Source of the DNA: Bolinopsis microptera
Lineage: Eukaryota > Ctenophora > Tentaculata > Lobata > Bolinopsidae
Direction of reading: 5' to 3'
Assembly (NCBI RefSeq): GCF_026151205.1
Contig: NC_087078.1
Span: 2,791,675-2,855,674 of the forward strand
DNA: 64,000 nucleotides
Position 1 is the stretch's first letter, and every line of letters starts with the position of its first letter. Under the pieces are notes generated by a model that was not told the DNA's origin, searched no databases, and saw nothing but the letters and a program-made list of their open reading frames with translations. A program made the translations under genes and the position numbers. Of this stretch, positions 15,401 to 26,098 are shown piece by piece.

Positions 15401-18400
15401 CAAAATGACACGGTAAATGTTTATTAACTTGTCAATACCCGTAAAAAGTTTCCGATATTTTCAACTGGTAACTGATTAAAGGTTTAGTACTTGACAACAA
15501 TTAATTTAGGTAATCTGAAATAATCACCATTATTTTTTCAGCATGACGTTTGGGTGTACGAATCCAATATCTTCTTGAAGATTAAAGAATCAACACAACC
15601 TGGCAAGGACTTCATTCCCCAAGTCACCGAAATTCACCCTCTTGGAAAACCGATAGAATCCATAGACACAACTAATTTGGTTGAGAACGAAGACATCGAG
15701 GTAATTATCACGACACCCTCCTCTAACTATTGATAAGTAAACTGGTGGAGATTAATTTTCGTCGATAATAGTTTAACTGGGTCTTTTGGTATTTGAGGAC
15801 TGGAAAACGTAGGTAATTTAAAAGTCCATTTTCTTCAGGAAGCAACTGGAGAGTTCAAAGAAATCGAGACACTCCCCAAGAGTGATCGACGAACTTACAC
15901 TGAATTTACCGACACCATTCAAAAATACGTCAATCCCAGTGGATCTGTGTTTAACAAGGTACGTTTACAGCAATAAATCAACTTTTTAAAAAGAATATTC
16001 TCTGAAAGTCTCGATGATTTAAGTCTTTATTACTGCTGTTTAATTTAGCCGTTATAAACTAATATTCTTAGGAGAACAATGGTATTGTATTGGTTAACAA
16101 ATACACAGATGAAGGAGTCAGCCCTAACGATGACGGTGTAAGCATCAGGTACGCTTAAAAGAAATGAGGCAAAATAAGAAACATGTAATTTGTATGTCAT
16201 ACTGTCAGGTCTTGTGTTGTCTTTAAATCCTTACTATATACATTGAACGATACATTTTATGGGGTTGATTGATACTATTTTTAATTAATTTGTATTTTTG
16301 TCAGGTATTACGGTGTGGATGAGGAAGATGAAGATGCTCAGCCCCATATCGATGTCTGTTACAAGATTGTCGAAGTTAAGAGATGTGAAGAAGGCGAAGA
16401 AGAGGTTTGTGTTCACTCTGTGATGAAATCACAATCTTCCTTGTAATTTATAGGAAGTTTTCTGTGTAGCATTGAATAATGTTGACTCTTATTAATTTTC
16501 TTAAATTTATACTTAATACATAATCTAATTTTTTAGATTGTTATGGTCGTCGAGGATGTTGTCACCGTTGACAAGGCTAACCCTGATACCAACTATGAAG
16601 GAGATGATCTCGATATTGGAAAACCAGACGGTTCTACTGACAGCGAGAAGCGAGTAATCGTTAAATTCAATGTCGATTCATTTGATACAGGTTAGACAAT
16701 CATACGTAGACTTCTAGTTATTTACATACATGTATATATTTAATTGTATTTATATATATGTTGATATGTATAGCCATATATATTTCAAGTTGATCAAAAG
16801 TCAAACTCAAAGAAAAGTAGTTAAATTACTTTCAACTTATATATTATGTGAGAACGAGATCATTAATGGTAATATTATCCGCAGAAAAATACGATTTGAA
16901 GGAAATCACAAGTGCCTGGATTCATGTGACCTTCAAAGATTTCGTAGAGAATGGAGGTAGAGATGAGGCATCAACGGAAAACAAAATAGTTGTAACAGTG
17001 GTAAGTACATTCTAATGTTAAAATGAATACAAATCCAATGGAACATTTAAATATGTGCAATGTTGGGACATAATAAAAATGTTTTAACATTATTTCAACT
17101 GTCCTCTTTGTATCGATACCTGAGAGCTCTGACTTAATCAAATAGTTTATAGAGTCAAATGTTTCTTAGTCCAGTAATTTAAGTTAACTGTTGATTATTT
17201 AGTAGTAGTATAACACTGGCTTGTTACAGCTGACCACATTGGAGGAAGGCACAGATTTGGATGAAAAGACAGCTACTTGGACTAACACTGGTATGGACAA
17301 CGTGGATACTGACAATGCTGATGAGGTCGTCGGAACCGTCGTTATTCCTCAGGAACAACCAGGAACTACACCAGTTGTGGTAAGTGCGGTCTCTTCTTGA
17401 AACTTGTTTCAATGGAATGATTAAGTTATGTTCTCTAAGTACTAAGTAGAATATATGACATTTCCGTTCTGCGAAGAAGAAAAAAGCCGAGACTAATTAA
17501 TAAACATCCTTAGATTACAATCACAGACTTTGACGTTGAGAAGATGATCACAGAATTCAAGGGTATTGTTCTTAGTGGGGTAGAAGAGAAAACATCCCCT
17601 CACCCAATACCTGAATTCTTCGGCAAAGGTAAAAATCAACGACCAGGCCTTCCAATGACCCGCCAAAACAACGATGTTCAGTTCTTGTGAAGCAGTATAT
17701 TTTATCTATTCGGTGTTTCCAAATTTCCAGTGCCCGTTTATTATTTAACTTTCGTTGATTAATAACAAACTGATTTTTCAGGACAAGAAGTGTTCCCTAA
17801 GCCAGCTTTCCACGTTTGTGTACCAAAGATAATATCGACCACATCCAGTTCATCAAGCACAACCAGTTCATCAACGACAACTCCATCAAGTTCCTCTAGC
17901 ACAACCACGCCATCAAGCTCATCAAGCACAACAACCCCATCAAGTTCGTCTAGCACAACCACGCCATCAAGTTCCTCAAGCTCTACAACAACACCCCCAC
18001 CTCATAAATGCGTATCACCTCTTGGCGGTGACAGGGTTGAGATTAGGACCAAAACCACCACTGTCTACATGGAAGATCCTTCTGATGAAGATAACTTGTC
18101 AACCGATGAAGTTGTTGTCGGAAAGACAAAGGGATCTGGTGTCAAGGTCACATATGTCACAATTGACTATGATGACATTATTGGCAAACAAAATGACACG
18201 GTAAATGTTTATTAACTTGTCAATACCCGTAAAAAGTTTCCGATATTTTCAACTGGTAACTGATTAAAGGTTGATACTTGACAACAATTAATTTAGGTAA
18301 TCTGAAATAATCACCATTATTTTTTCAGCATGACGTTTGGGTGTACGAATCCAATATCTTCTTGAAGATTAAAGAATCAACACAACCTGGCAAGGACTTC

Positions 18401-21400
18401 ATTCCCCAAGTCACCGAAATTCACCCTCTTGGAAAACCGATAGAATCCATAGACACAACTAATTTGGTTGAGAACGAAGACATCGAGGTAATTATCACGA
18501 CACCCTCCTCTAACCTCTTGATAAGTAAACTGGTGGAGATTAGTTTTCGGTCGATAATAGTTTAACCGGATCTTTTGGTATTTGAGGACTGGAAAACGTA
18601 TGTTATTTAAAAGTCTATTTTCTTCAGGAAGCAACTGGAGAGTTCAAAGAAATCAAGAAACTCCCCAAGAGTGATCGACGAACTTACACTGAATTCACCG
18701 AAACCATTCAAAAATACGTCAATCCCAGTGGATCTGTGTTTAACAAGGTACGTTGACAGCAATAAATCAACTTTTTAAAAAGAACATTCACTGAAAGTCT
18801 CGATGATTTAAGTCTTTATTACTGCTGTTTAATTTAGCCGTTATAAACTAATATTCTTAGGAGAACAATGGTATTGTATTGGTTAACAAATACACAGATG
18901 AAGGAGTCAGCCCTAACGATGACGGTGTAAGCATCAGGTACGCTTAAAAGAAATGAGGCAAAATAAGAAACATGTAATTTGTATGTCATACTGTCAGGTC
19001 TTGTGTTGTCTTTAAATCCTTACTATATATACATTGAACGATACATTTTATGGGGTTGATTGATACTATTTTTAATTAATTTGTATTTTTGTCAGGTATT
19101 ACGGTGTGGATGAGGAAGATGAAGATGCTCAGCCCCATATCGATGTCTGTTACAAGATTGTCGAAGTTAAGAGATGTGAAGAAGGCGAAGAAGAGGTTTG
19201 TGTTCACTCCGTGACGAAATCACAATCTTCCTTGTAATTTATAGGAAGTTTTCTGTGTAGCATTGAATAATGTTGACTCTTATTAATTTTCTTAAATTTA
19301 TACTTAATACATTATCTAATTTTTTAGATTGTTATGGTCGTCGAGGATGTTGTCACCGTTGACAAGGCTAACCCTGATACCAACTATGAAGGAGATGATC
19401 TCGATATTGGAAAACCAGACGGTTCTACTGACAGCGAGAAGCGAGTAATCGTTAAATTCAATGTCGATTCATTTGATACAGGTTAGACAATAATACCTAG
19501 ACTTCTAGTTATTTACATACATGTATGTATTTTATTATATTTATATATATGTTGATATGTATAGCTTTATATATTTGAAGTTGATCAAAAGTCAAACTCA
19601 AAGAAAAGTAGTTAAATTACTTTCAACTTATATATTATGTGAGAACGAGATCATTAATGGTAATATTATCCGCAGAAAAATACGAATTGAAGGATATCAC
19701 AAGTGCCTGGATTCATGTGACCTTCAAAGATTTCGTAGAGAATGGAGGTAGAGATGAGGCATCAACGGAAAACAAAATAGTTGTAACAGTGGTAAGTACA
19801 TTCTAATGTTAATATGAATACAAATCCAATGGAACATTTAAATATGTGCAATGTTGGGACATAATGAAATTTTTTTAACATTATTTCAACTGTCCTCTTT
19901 GTATCGATACCTGAGAGCTCTGACTCAATCAAATAGTTTATACAGTCAAATATTTCTTCGTCCAGTAATTTAAGTTAACTGTTGACTATTTAGTACTTTA
20001 GTAGTAGTATAACACTGGCCTGTTACAGCTGACCACATTGGAGGAAGGCACAGATTTGGATGAAAAGACAGCTACTTGGACTAACACTGGTATGGACAAC
20101 GTGGATACTGACAATGCTGATGAGGTCGTCGGAACCGTCGTTATTCCTCAGAAACAACCAGGAACTACACCAGTTGTGGTAAGTGCGGTCTCCTCTTGAA
20201 GCTTAATTAGTTTAAATGAAATGATTAAGTTAAATTGAATTTTCCGTTCTGCGAAGAAGAAAAAAGCTGAGACTAATTAATAAACATCCTTAGATTACAA
20301 TCACAGACTTTGACGTTGAGAAGATGATCACAGAATTCAAGGGTATTGTTCTTACTGGGGTAGAAGAGAAAACATCCCCTCACTCAATACCTGAATTCTT
20401 TGGCAAAGGTAAAAATCAACGACCAGGCCTTCCAATGACCCGCCAAAACAACGATGTTCAGTTCTTGTGAAGCAGTATATTTTATCTATTCGGCGTTTCC
20501 AAATGTCCATTGCCCGTTTATTATTTAACTTTTGTTGATTAATAACAAATTGATTTTTCAGGACAAGAAGTGTTCCCTAAGCCAGCTCTTCACGTTTGTG
20601 TACCAAAGATAATATCAACCACATCCACGGCCACACCAACACAGACACATACCCCGACCTTCACCACTGCCAGTACCACGCCTACTGAACCTCCAATTAT
20701 CACCAATTGTACCATCCCCAATGGTATGTTCTCCTTCGATCTGGTGACACTTTCATTTTCTGATGTGAATAATGTCTATATGTTAAAGTTTCATAGAATT
20801 ATCTGGCCTTTTGATGTTCTTGACAGCGATAAATGTGTTTAAAGTTTAAAGTTTGGTATTTTTAGGTGGAGGCAGGATTGTTATCGATCTAAAGGACTAC
20901 ATCGTTATCCAAGAAGAACCAATGTCTCCAGAAAACGCTAACTACATCCAGATCGGTCAGACTAAGGATAAGGGCGAGAAAGTAATCCTCGTCTACTTTG
21001 ATCTTAAGAAGGCTGTTGAGGAGGGTGTGATTGAGCAGTTCGGAGAGCCTCCAAGTGAAGGACAGGAGAAATGGGACATTGCTGTTACTGACTCTAGGAT
21101 GAACTTCAGGTTAGAATATAGGGTATCTAACATTGACACTCAGTTTATCGCAATAATTTAAACGAAAAATTCTTACCACGATAAAGTATTTATCCCGTAT
21201 TATTAAAACTTACCAATGCAATATTCAGGTTCACTCCAGTGGATCTCGGAAATGATGACGTATGGGAAGCAGGTCGACCTGAACTTTACCCACTAAAGAA
21301 GCTTTTGGACGAAGATTCTTCATGGGACTTCCCATGGATCGGTAAGAGTAATTTTCATATTTCCGTTATTTTTATTTTTAAACTACTAAACTACTTTGGT

Positions 21401-24400
21401 AAAGTAAAGGTTTTTCAGCCGCGTAATGTAGCAAAATCGGGTCAATTAGGAAAAAAACCAACTAATTTTCTCAAATTTGTTCTCGAATCTAAATGATATG
21501 TTATGTTTATGATTTCTCAGAGGGAGACAATGGACCAGCAGCTGGTGTTGATTACATCAGTACCGTCTCCGCTCAATTCACCCATCTGAAGAAGAACCCT
21601 GAAACCGGAAGATGGATCCAGGCTATTAGCACCACTATCGCCCGATACATCTTCACCGAGCTCGACGACATCAGGATGAAGAACAACGGATTCTTAATGA
21701 GATACGTGACGGATTCTGGTAAACCTGCCACTCACTTCATGTCCTTCGACTCTCCAGCTCTTGAAGATCCCGAGTTCAGACCTTTCATGGACATCTGTTA
21801 CATTCCATGTTAGTTGTTTTGAGAGTCGTTTCATCGCTTCACGTTCATTCACAATGATTTTGAATATCATGAATCATAATCTTAATGGATATGTTTTATG
21901 AGTCGAAAGTTACTGTTAATTATAAATCATTACATCGTTTCCCCCAGCTGAGAGACCAGTTGCTTGTGAAGATGGATACCTGGTCCGATACGACCTTAAC
22001 GCCGATACCTACATCGCAAGGGACCATCTTGTTCACGGAGCAGAGGAACATCTCTTTGTTGGAAATTCAGGATGGGCTGGCAAATCAAGAGCTCTCGTTG
22101 ACTTCGATATCACCACCTTCAACACTGACCTCACAGGTAACTGGAAATATCATGTGATTAACTATACCACCAATGTATACTTCCACCAATGGTAGTAGTA
22201 TACACTGTATACTACTATTGTGAATGGCACATTTGAATTGTACATGGATGATTATTGTACCTACTGAATGTAGCGCTTATCTTGGAATAGATTAGCAATG
22301 CTGGTGGTTATATCCCGTTAAAGGATGAGGGGACCTTAGAAAAAGTTTTTTTCTCGTGCAAATCCTTTTATTACATTAATCGTATAAACCACTTTAGTGA
22401 AATCCGCAAAGTTGTATTTCATTCGCGCGCCGAGATATCCAGCCAAAACAATTTGAACCTGTGACGTCAATTATGTGAGTTGCTCTGATCCGCGCATATA
22501 GAAATACAGGTAAAATGAGCGTGCGGGCCGACTAAATTACTAATTAAGAATAAATTAACAATTTACGATACTAACGAGCCTATAACCAATGGAGAGGAGA
22601 CTTTTTATGACCGGTTGAAAAAAGAATTATCACCCTACGATAACCATGAGCCGAGATACACCTGGAATAAGATTGAAGTCACACAGAAAGGCATGTAAAT
22701 TATGTATATTTATAGCTCCCAACGTAACACCTAGCAACTCCCTGTTTCGTACCACAGTTGATATATCAACATGTCATATCAACACAACACGGTCCTAATA
22801 AAAATGGATCGGGTAGGTATGAAATGCATGTCTTCATTCCAGTTGGACAAGCACCAAGCACCAAGCTATTAAGTTCTAACTCACTATGTGACACTACTTA
22901 TAACGTAAGCAAGATTTGCAACTATTACACCAAGCAATATTATACCAAGCATAGCAGACGAACACATCCACATTCGTTACGCTTTACACTCAAGTCACAG
23001 CAAACTAAAACGGTAAATTATAAATGAGTGTACAACTAAAGGCCGGTACACGCGCAGTGTCAAACCGCACGTGCGTACTCAGATAGGACTAGAGGCGCCA
23101 AGGGCCAGCTAGTTAAATGTCTTCTACTACTTGTACATCATACATTCTTTTTAATTGTGTCCATATCGGGTTTCAAACAAGTCAAAACAAAATAGCAGTT
23201 TGTGGTTTAGTTAGCGGATGCTACTTATCTTAGCTCTAGCTATTTATAAATAGAAATACCTACTACAACTACAAGAAAGCCTTTCTGAGTTACATTTAAC
23301 TATTATTATTAAAGAGAATTATTCGTAACTTAGACTAATTCAGTGCAACCAAAGATACCGCTCTCGCAAACGCCAAAGGTAACACGACGTAATTAAAACA
23401 GAACAGAACAAAATGTTGACACGAGCAAAGGGTGCGCGCGCACGTTGGTCTTAACACATAAGTGACGTCACAGCCAAAAATTGCTATCAGCCAATACTAG
23501 CGCGGCGTGATATTGCACGAATTATCGATTTCACAGTCCGACGTATTTTTTGAATCTACACACTTTCACAGGACTTAAACGCGAATATTTTGAAGTAAAT
23601 TCTAAGGTCCCCTCATCCTTTAATATTTCACCAATTGCAGCTCTCTTCGATGATGCTGAGTCAGTTTACTTGAGACTTTGGTACGAAGGAGCAGAGCTCG
23701 CCAAACCTTACAATGATCCACGACAGATGGAACGTAAACTCGCTGCCCACAAGGTACAGCATTAATGACGATTGACGACTATTCCGTTATTTTGGATTAA
23801 ACACACAATTTTGACCTCCTGCTGAAAGTAGTTGGGAAATTTGCATATTTATATTCGCATATTATTAGGTATGTAGGTATGTAAGTATGTATATTATTAG
23901 GTATGTAGGTATGTATATTATTAGGTATGTAGGTTTGTATATTATTAGGTATGTAGGTATGTATATCATTATGTATGGTTAACTAATGATTGACCTTCTC
24001 AGATTGTGAAGACTTGGAACGAGGCCTCTGCCACGAGCAAGATAGCGTCTCAATCTGGAGACAGCAAGAACAGGTGGGAAGAAGAAATGATGGGAGAGCT
24101 GAATGACTACGATCCAGAGGTTATCGCTACTGATATCATCTCTGAGGGAGAAGATCAGCACAATATCTACGTAAGTATCTGATATAGCACAATATCTACG
24201 TAAGTATCTGATATAGCACAATATCTACGTAAGTATCTGATATTTTCTTCGGTTCTGCTCATTCTCGTTGATTAAAGTTGTGCTGCTTTTTATGATTCAG
24301 TGACAATATATATCTTTTGTTGATGGACTTCGTTACATTTCTAATGAGGCTGTTTTGTCTGTTAACTGACACTCTCAATCATCAGTTCAACGTCACAAGC

Positions 24401-25833
24401 GTTTTCAAAGAGTGGATGGAAGACAAATCAACAGATCACGGAATTCTTATCAAGGACAGCCAGCACGAATCAGTTCCTGGATACTTCCTGAAGTTTGCCT
24501 CTCTGAACCACAAAGATCCAACCATCAGACCTTACTTGATGGTCTGTCAGAAGAAACGTGAGTGCCCTGATTATAGTGCCCTGTAGTGCCCTGTAGTGCC
24601 CTGATTATATAGCTTAATACCAACAGTGGAGTACAGTAAAAGTCAGATTAAAACATGGCGTAAACCATGTGATAGTTGCAAATTTCTTTCATCTATATCT
24701 CGGAGTAGCTTTATTTGTTTACTAAATAACATGCCGACTAACTGCACCCCATCTCAGCTGCCTGTGTGCCAGAAGACTTGCCTCCACAGAAGATCTACAA
24801 CCACGGTTGTGTCAGTACACAGAATGTAACTCTCAACTTCTGCGAGGCTAAGAACGGTGCCTGTTCAGCATCTGACGGCAGTGCGGTGGACTATGATTAC
24901 TTCACGGGAGTCAGTGCTCTTTGGGATGACTTCCACGTGGTAAGTTATTTAAATGCTATTAAACATCTTTTATAATATTAGATGAGAACGTCAAAAATTC
25001 AAGGTTTTGATTTTCCTTTTTATTTTACTGTCGTTGAAATTAATCTATGACCATGACATTTAATCGCCGATATTTCATCTTATTTTGAATTTATCTAACA
25101 ATTCTTATTCCAGCTGCGAACGTTCTGTAAGTGTTGCACAGATGCAGATGCTACCAAAATAATGGTACCGATGGACTGCGCAGATTCAACCAGTCAGACA
25201 GATTATGATGAAGAGGTTTGCTCAATTTCCCAGTTTTTTTAAATCAATAAACTTCCAAATTGTTTACACAAGTACATCATATTATTTCAAAGAAAATTCG
25301 CGGCCGAATGACCTTACATGCCTTGACAAGTGACCGAGTTATCATCGTTGAACTTCGTTATGTGTTGAGCAGATCTTTGCACAAAATAGAACTATTACAG
25401 AAGATTTACAGACAAAACTAATCTATGACTAGTCACAGAAAATGATTGTAATGGGAACGAAAAAACATGACTAATTTGAATATTCTTCAGGTTTGGTACA
25501 TCACACAATGCGAATGTCAACGTTGTCAAACAGTATCAAAGGAAAGAAAGAAGAGAGCCACTCCTAGCAAGACCCGACTGCTACTCAGGTATTTGAACTA
25601 TCTGAATTGTTTGAATTATTTAAATTATTTGGATTACATCTATAAGTCATTGATCGGCTATGTCAATTATTCGTCGAACCCGAATGTTTCTGTTGAATTA
25701 TATATATATATATAGAATTATAGATAGCATAAAAGTTAAGATAATTGAGGATGGTAAAGTCTGATTATTTTGTTTCCTTAATTCTGACCTCCCTCATTTC
25801 AGGTCTGCTCTTAAATCCATGCTACGAAAGTAA
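3..25833 (+). CDS. Giant mucin-like secreted glycoprotein, spliced, 5' end outside window
   Basis: Read as one multi-exon gene whose start lies before the window. Exons inferred from GT-AG borders and matching phases: 3-15412 (interrupted by the corrupt stretch 12426-13850), 15542-15700, 15839-15958, 16072-16148, 16305-16404, 16537-16690, 16885-17000, 17230-17379, 17514-17628, 17782-18200, 18329-18487, 18628-18747, 18861-18937, 19096-19195, 19328-19481, 19676-19791, 20029-20178, 20294-20408, 20562-20723, 20866-21109, 21229-21341, 21521-21808, 21948-22136, 23641-23753, 24003-24170, 24386-24557, 24758-24939, 25114-25215, 25491-25588, 25803-25833. Phase is kept at every junction from 15412 to the TAA at 25831. 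The order is Ser/Thr/Pro mucin domain, six globular modules, then a cystine-knot-like C-terminus. The inferred role is a secreted, heavily O-glycosylated, possibly disulphide-linked matrix, mucus or adhesive protein. Architecture is seen; function is inferred. Confidence 0.8.
12426..13850 (+). other. Corrupt, blended sequence inside the mucin gene (probable assembly artefact)
   Basis: After about 12425 the repeat coding frame takes single-base indels (near 12430, 12470, 12537 and 12650) and from about 12780 dissolves into sequence with many stops. This stretch still aligns, in order, with exons and introns at 15195-16450. It shows degraded versions of the PPPHKC exon near 12780, the intron text CACCCTCCTCTAACTAT near 13184, GTGTTGTCTTTAAA near 13571 and CTGATGAAATCACA near 13701. 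The deviations repeatedly resemble repeat words such as CTAGTTCATCAA or TCTAGCAC. The pattern is that of two templates averaged together, not of ordinary pseudogene decay. Clean repeat coding resumes at about 13851. Confidence 0.7.
13851..15412 (+). CDS. Mucin gene: second Ser/Thr/Pro block and start of module 1
   Basis: Open in frame 2 from about 13851. It has the same 9- and 14-residue units as upstream and two more SPSTTPTESTTSQ cassettes. It ends in a poly-Ser stretch and PPPHKCVSP, where the globular part begins. The last ~70 codons (from about 15206) start module 1: a Cys, then RVEIRTKTTTVYMEDPS, an extended acidic segment, VVVGKTKGSG and VKVTYVTIDYDDI. The donor is at 15413 (GTAAAT), phase 0, and joins cleanly to 15542. 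Upstream continuity with the first repeat block is obscured by the blended region. The true number of repeats between 12425 and 13851 is unknown. Confidence 0.8.
15542..17628 (+). CDS. Mucin gene: modules 1-2 (DNRLRE/CBM96-like, tentative), duplication copy 1
   Basis: Eight exons with phases 0,0,2,0,1,0,0,1 at their 3' ends. The first four complete module 1, which ends in HIDVCYKIVEV. The next four form module 2: VVEDVVTVDKANPDTNYEG, a Gly-rich turn with DLDIGKPDG, KRVIVKFNVDSFD, EITSAWIHVTF, EKTATWTN, then TITDFDVEKMITEF and GIVLSG. The order D..N.G, then a V.FD strand, then A.L.V, then TATW, then a final D(V).. helix and GI.L resembles the DNRLRE domain, a jelly-roll related to CBM96. Family assignment is by eye and moderate. 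Each module ends with a hydrophobic-V-C signature (here FHVCVP in the next exon). Introns are 80-350 bp. Confidence 0.75.
17782..18200 (+). CDS. Mucin gene: end of module 2, short Ser/Thr linker, start of module 3
   Basis: The acceptor is TTTTTCAG at 17781, entered in phase 1 from 17628. It encodes GQEVFPKPAFHVCVPKIIS, the last strand of module 2. A short mucin linker of about 50 residues follows, with SSSSSTTTP units. Then comes PPPHKCVSPLGGDRVEIRT, the near-identical repeat of the exon at 15195-15412. The donor is at 18201. The linker is the junction of the 2.79 kb tandem duplication, which suggests that recombination in Ser/Thr repeat DNA created the second copy. Confidence 0.8.
18329..20408 (+). 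CDS. Mucin gene: modules 3-4, duplication copy 2
   Basis: Eight exons of exactly the same lengths as copy 1 (159, 120, 77, 100, 154, 116, 150 and 115 nt) at an offset of 2,780-2,799 bp. Introns are almost identical apart from small indels. Coding differences cluster in a few codons and mostly change the residue: ET to KK and D to E in the 120-nt exon, D to E and E to D in the 116-nt exon, E to K in the 150-nt exon, S to T and P to S in the 115-nt exon. Four exons (159, 77, 100 and 154 nt) appear identical. Same tentative DNRLRE/CBM96-like assignment as copy 1. Confidence 0.75.
20562..22136 (+). CDS. Mucin gene: end of module 4, Thr-rich linker, module 5 and start of module 6
   Basis: Five exons (20562-20723, 20866-21109, 21229-21341, 21521-21808, 21948-22136) in phases 1,2,1,1,1. 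The first ends module 4 (LHVCVPK) and gives a short TPTQTHTPTFTTAST linker with NCT, a possible N-glycosylation site. Module 5 starts at GGRIVIDLKDYIVI. It contains YIQIGQTKDKG, VILVYFDLKKAV, TISARYIF-like helical and GFLMRYVTDSG strands, and ends in RPFMDICYIP. Module 6 opens with ACEDGYLVRYDLNADTYIA, LFVGNSG and SRALVDFDITTF. These are clearly homologous in plan to modules 1-4 but diverged. Confidence 0.75.
22321..23620. mobile_element. 1.3 kb non-autonomous DNA transposon in an intron, 20-bp TIRs
   Basis: The left end AGGATGAGGGGACCTTAGAA (from 22322) is the exact reverse complement of the right end (to 23619). Both sides are flanked by TTAA (22318-22321 and 23620-23623). This fits a TTAA target duplication, as for piggyBac, but a TA duplication with a one-base-longer repeat (Tc1/mariner type) fits equally well. 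No long ORF is inside. Removing it leaves an intron of about 200 bp, like its neighbours, so the insertion explains why this intron is 1.5 kb. Confidence 0.8.
23641..24557 (+). CDS. Mucin gene: module 6, the most recognisable DNRLRE-like module
   Basis: Three exons: 23641-23753, 24003-24170 and 24386-24557. The first continues the strand after the transposon-bearing intron with SVYLRLWYEGAEL. The second has an acidic KNRWEEEMMGELNDYDPE segment. The third carries FNVTSVFKEWMEDKSTDHG followed by ILIKDSQ and a final RPYLMVCQKK. The FxVTS-hydrophobic-xxW......GxLIK pattern followed by a terminal P.L.V strand is the typical C-terminal half of DNRLRE-type domains, and this is the best support for the family call of all six modules. 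The second exon's donor region is triplicated. Confidence 0.75.
23866..23975. repeat. Intronic minisatellite (TTAGGTATGTAGGTATGTATA type)
   Basis: About five units of roughly 22-23 bp built from ATTATTAGGTATGTAGG and GTATGTAT lie just before the acceptor at 24002. Confidence 0.8.
24142..24243 (+). repeat. 29-bp tandem triplication of a 5' splice site
   Basis: The exon end CACAATATCTAC followed by GTAAGTATCTGATATAG occurs three times in a row, with candidate donors at 24171, 24200 and 24229. Only the first keeps the frame. Use of the second or third would read GTA AGT ATC TGA, an immediate stop. Confidence 0.85.
24758..25833 (+). CDS. Mucin gene: C-terminal cystine-knot-like (CTCK) domain and basic tail
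   Basis: Four exons: 24758-24939, 25114-25215, 25491-25588 and 25803-25833. The protein has eleven cysteines in the pattern C, HGC, NFC, GAC, then FCKCC, MDC and QCECQRC. The C-x-CC, then about 14 residues, C, then C-x-C-x-x-C order matches the C-terminal cystine knot of gel-forming mucins and von Willebrand factor, which mediates disulphide dimerisation in that family. VTLN within it is preceded by an N-glycosylation-like NVT. After the knot comes KERKKRATPSKTRLLLR and a short basic end (SMLRK, stop at 25831-25833). RKKR could be a furin-type site. The match is by cysteine spacing only. Confidence 0.7.
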
Positions 25834-25947
25834 ACTCCCTTTAGAATGACCGTTGGGCCCTCCAAAAAGTCGCGTGAAACCTCTGACCTCTCTGATATGA
25901 TGTGTTTTGTAAAAACTGACAATTTGCTTTTAGATTTGTTTTTAGAC

Positions 25948-25972
25948 AATAAATATATTTATCATGAATAAA
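25948..25972 (+). terminator. Polyadenylation signals of the mucin gene
   Basis: AATAAA occurs at 25948-25953 and again at 25967-25972, 115-140 bases after the stop codon. Cleavage just after 25980 would give a 3' UTR of about 150 bases. Confidence 0.6.
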
Positions 25973-26098
25973 GTGTTATTTATGTTAAAGTTAAATAGAT
26001 GTTTCATGCCTTTTTGATTGCAATGGTTCCTCTTGATAGGACTAATAAAAATTCGACCCCTTTATAATCACAGAGTTTTATTTCTTAGTGTTATCATG

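Larger units (their letters stand above)
15195..20575 (+). repeat. 2.79 kb tandem duplication of ten exons
   Basis: Copy 1 runs from about 15195 to 17825 and copy 2 from about 17983 to 20615. Exon offsets are 2787, 2789, 2789, 2791, 2791, 2791, 2799, 2780 and 2780, so only small intron indels separate the copies. Both left breakpoints lie where Ser/Thr-coding DNA meets CCCCCACCTCATAAATGCG. Both right ends lie just after CCAAAGATAATATC. Unequal exchange between Ser/Thr repeat tracts explains this simply. Confidence 0.9.
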
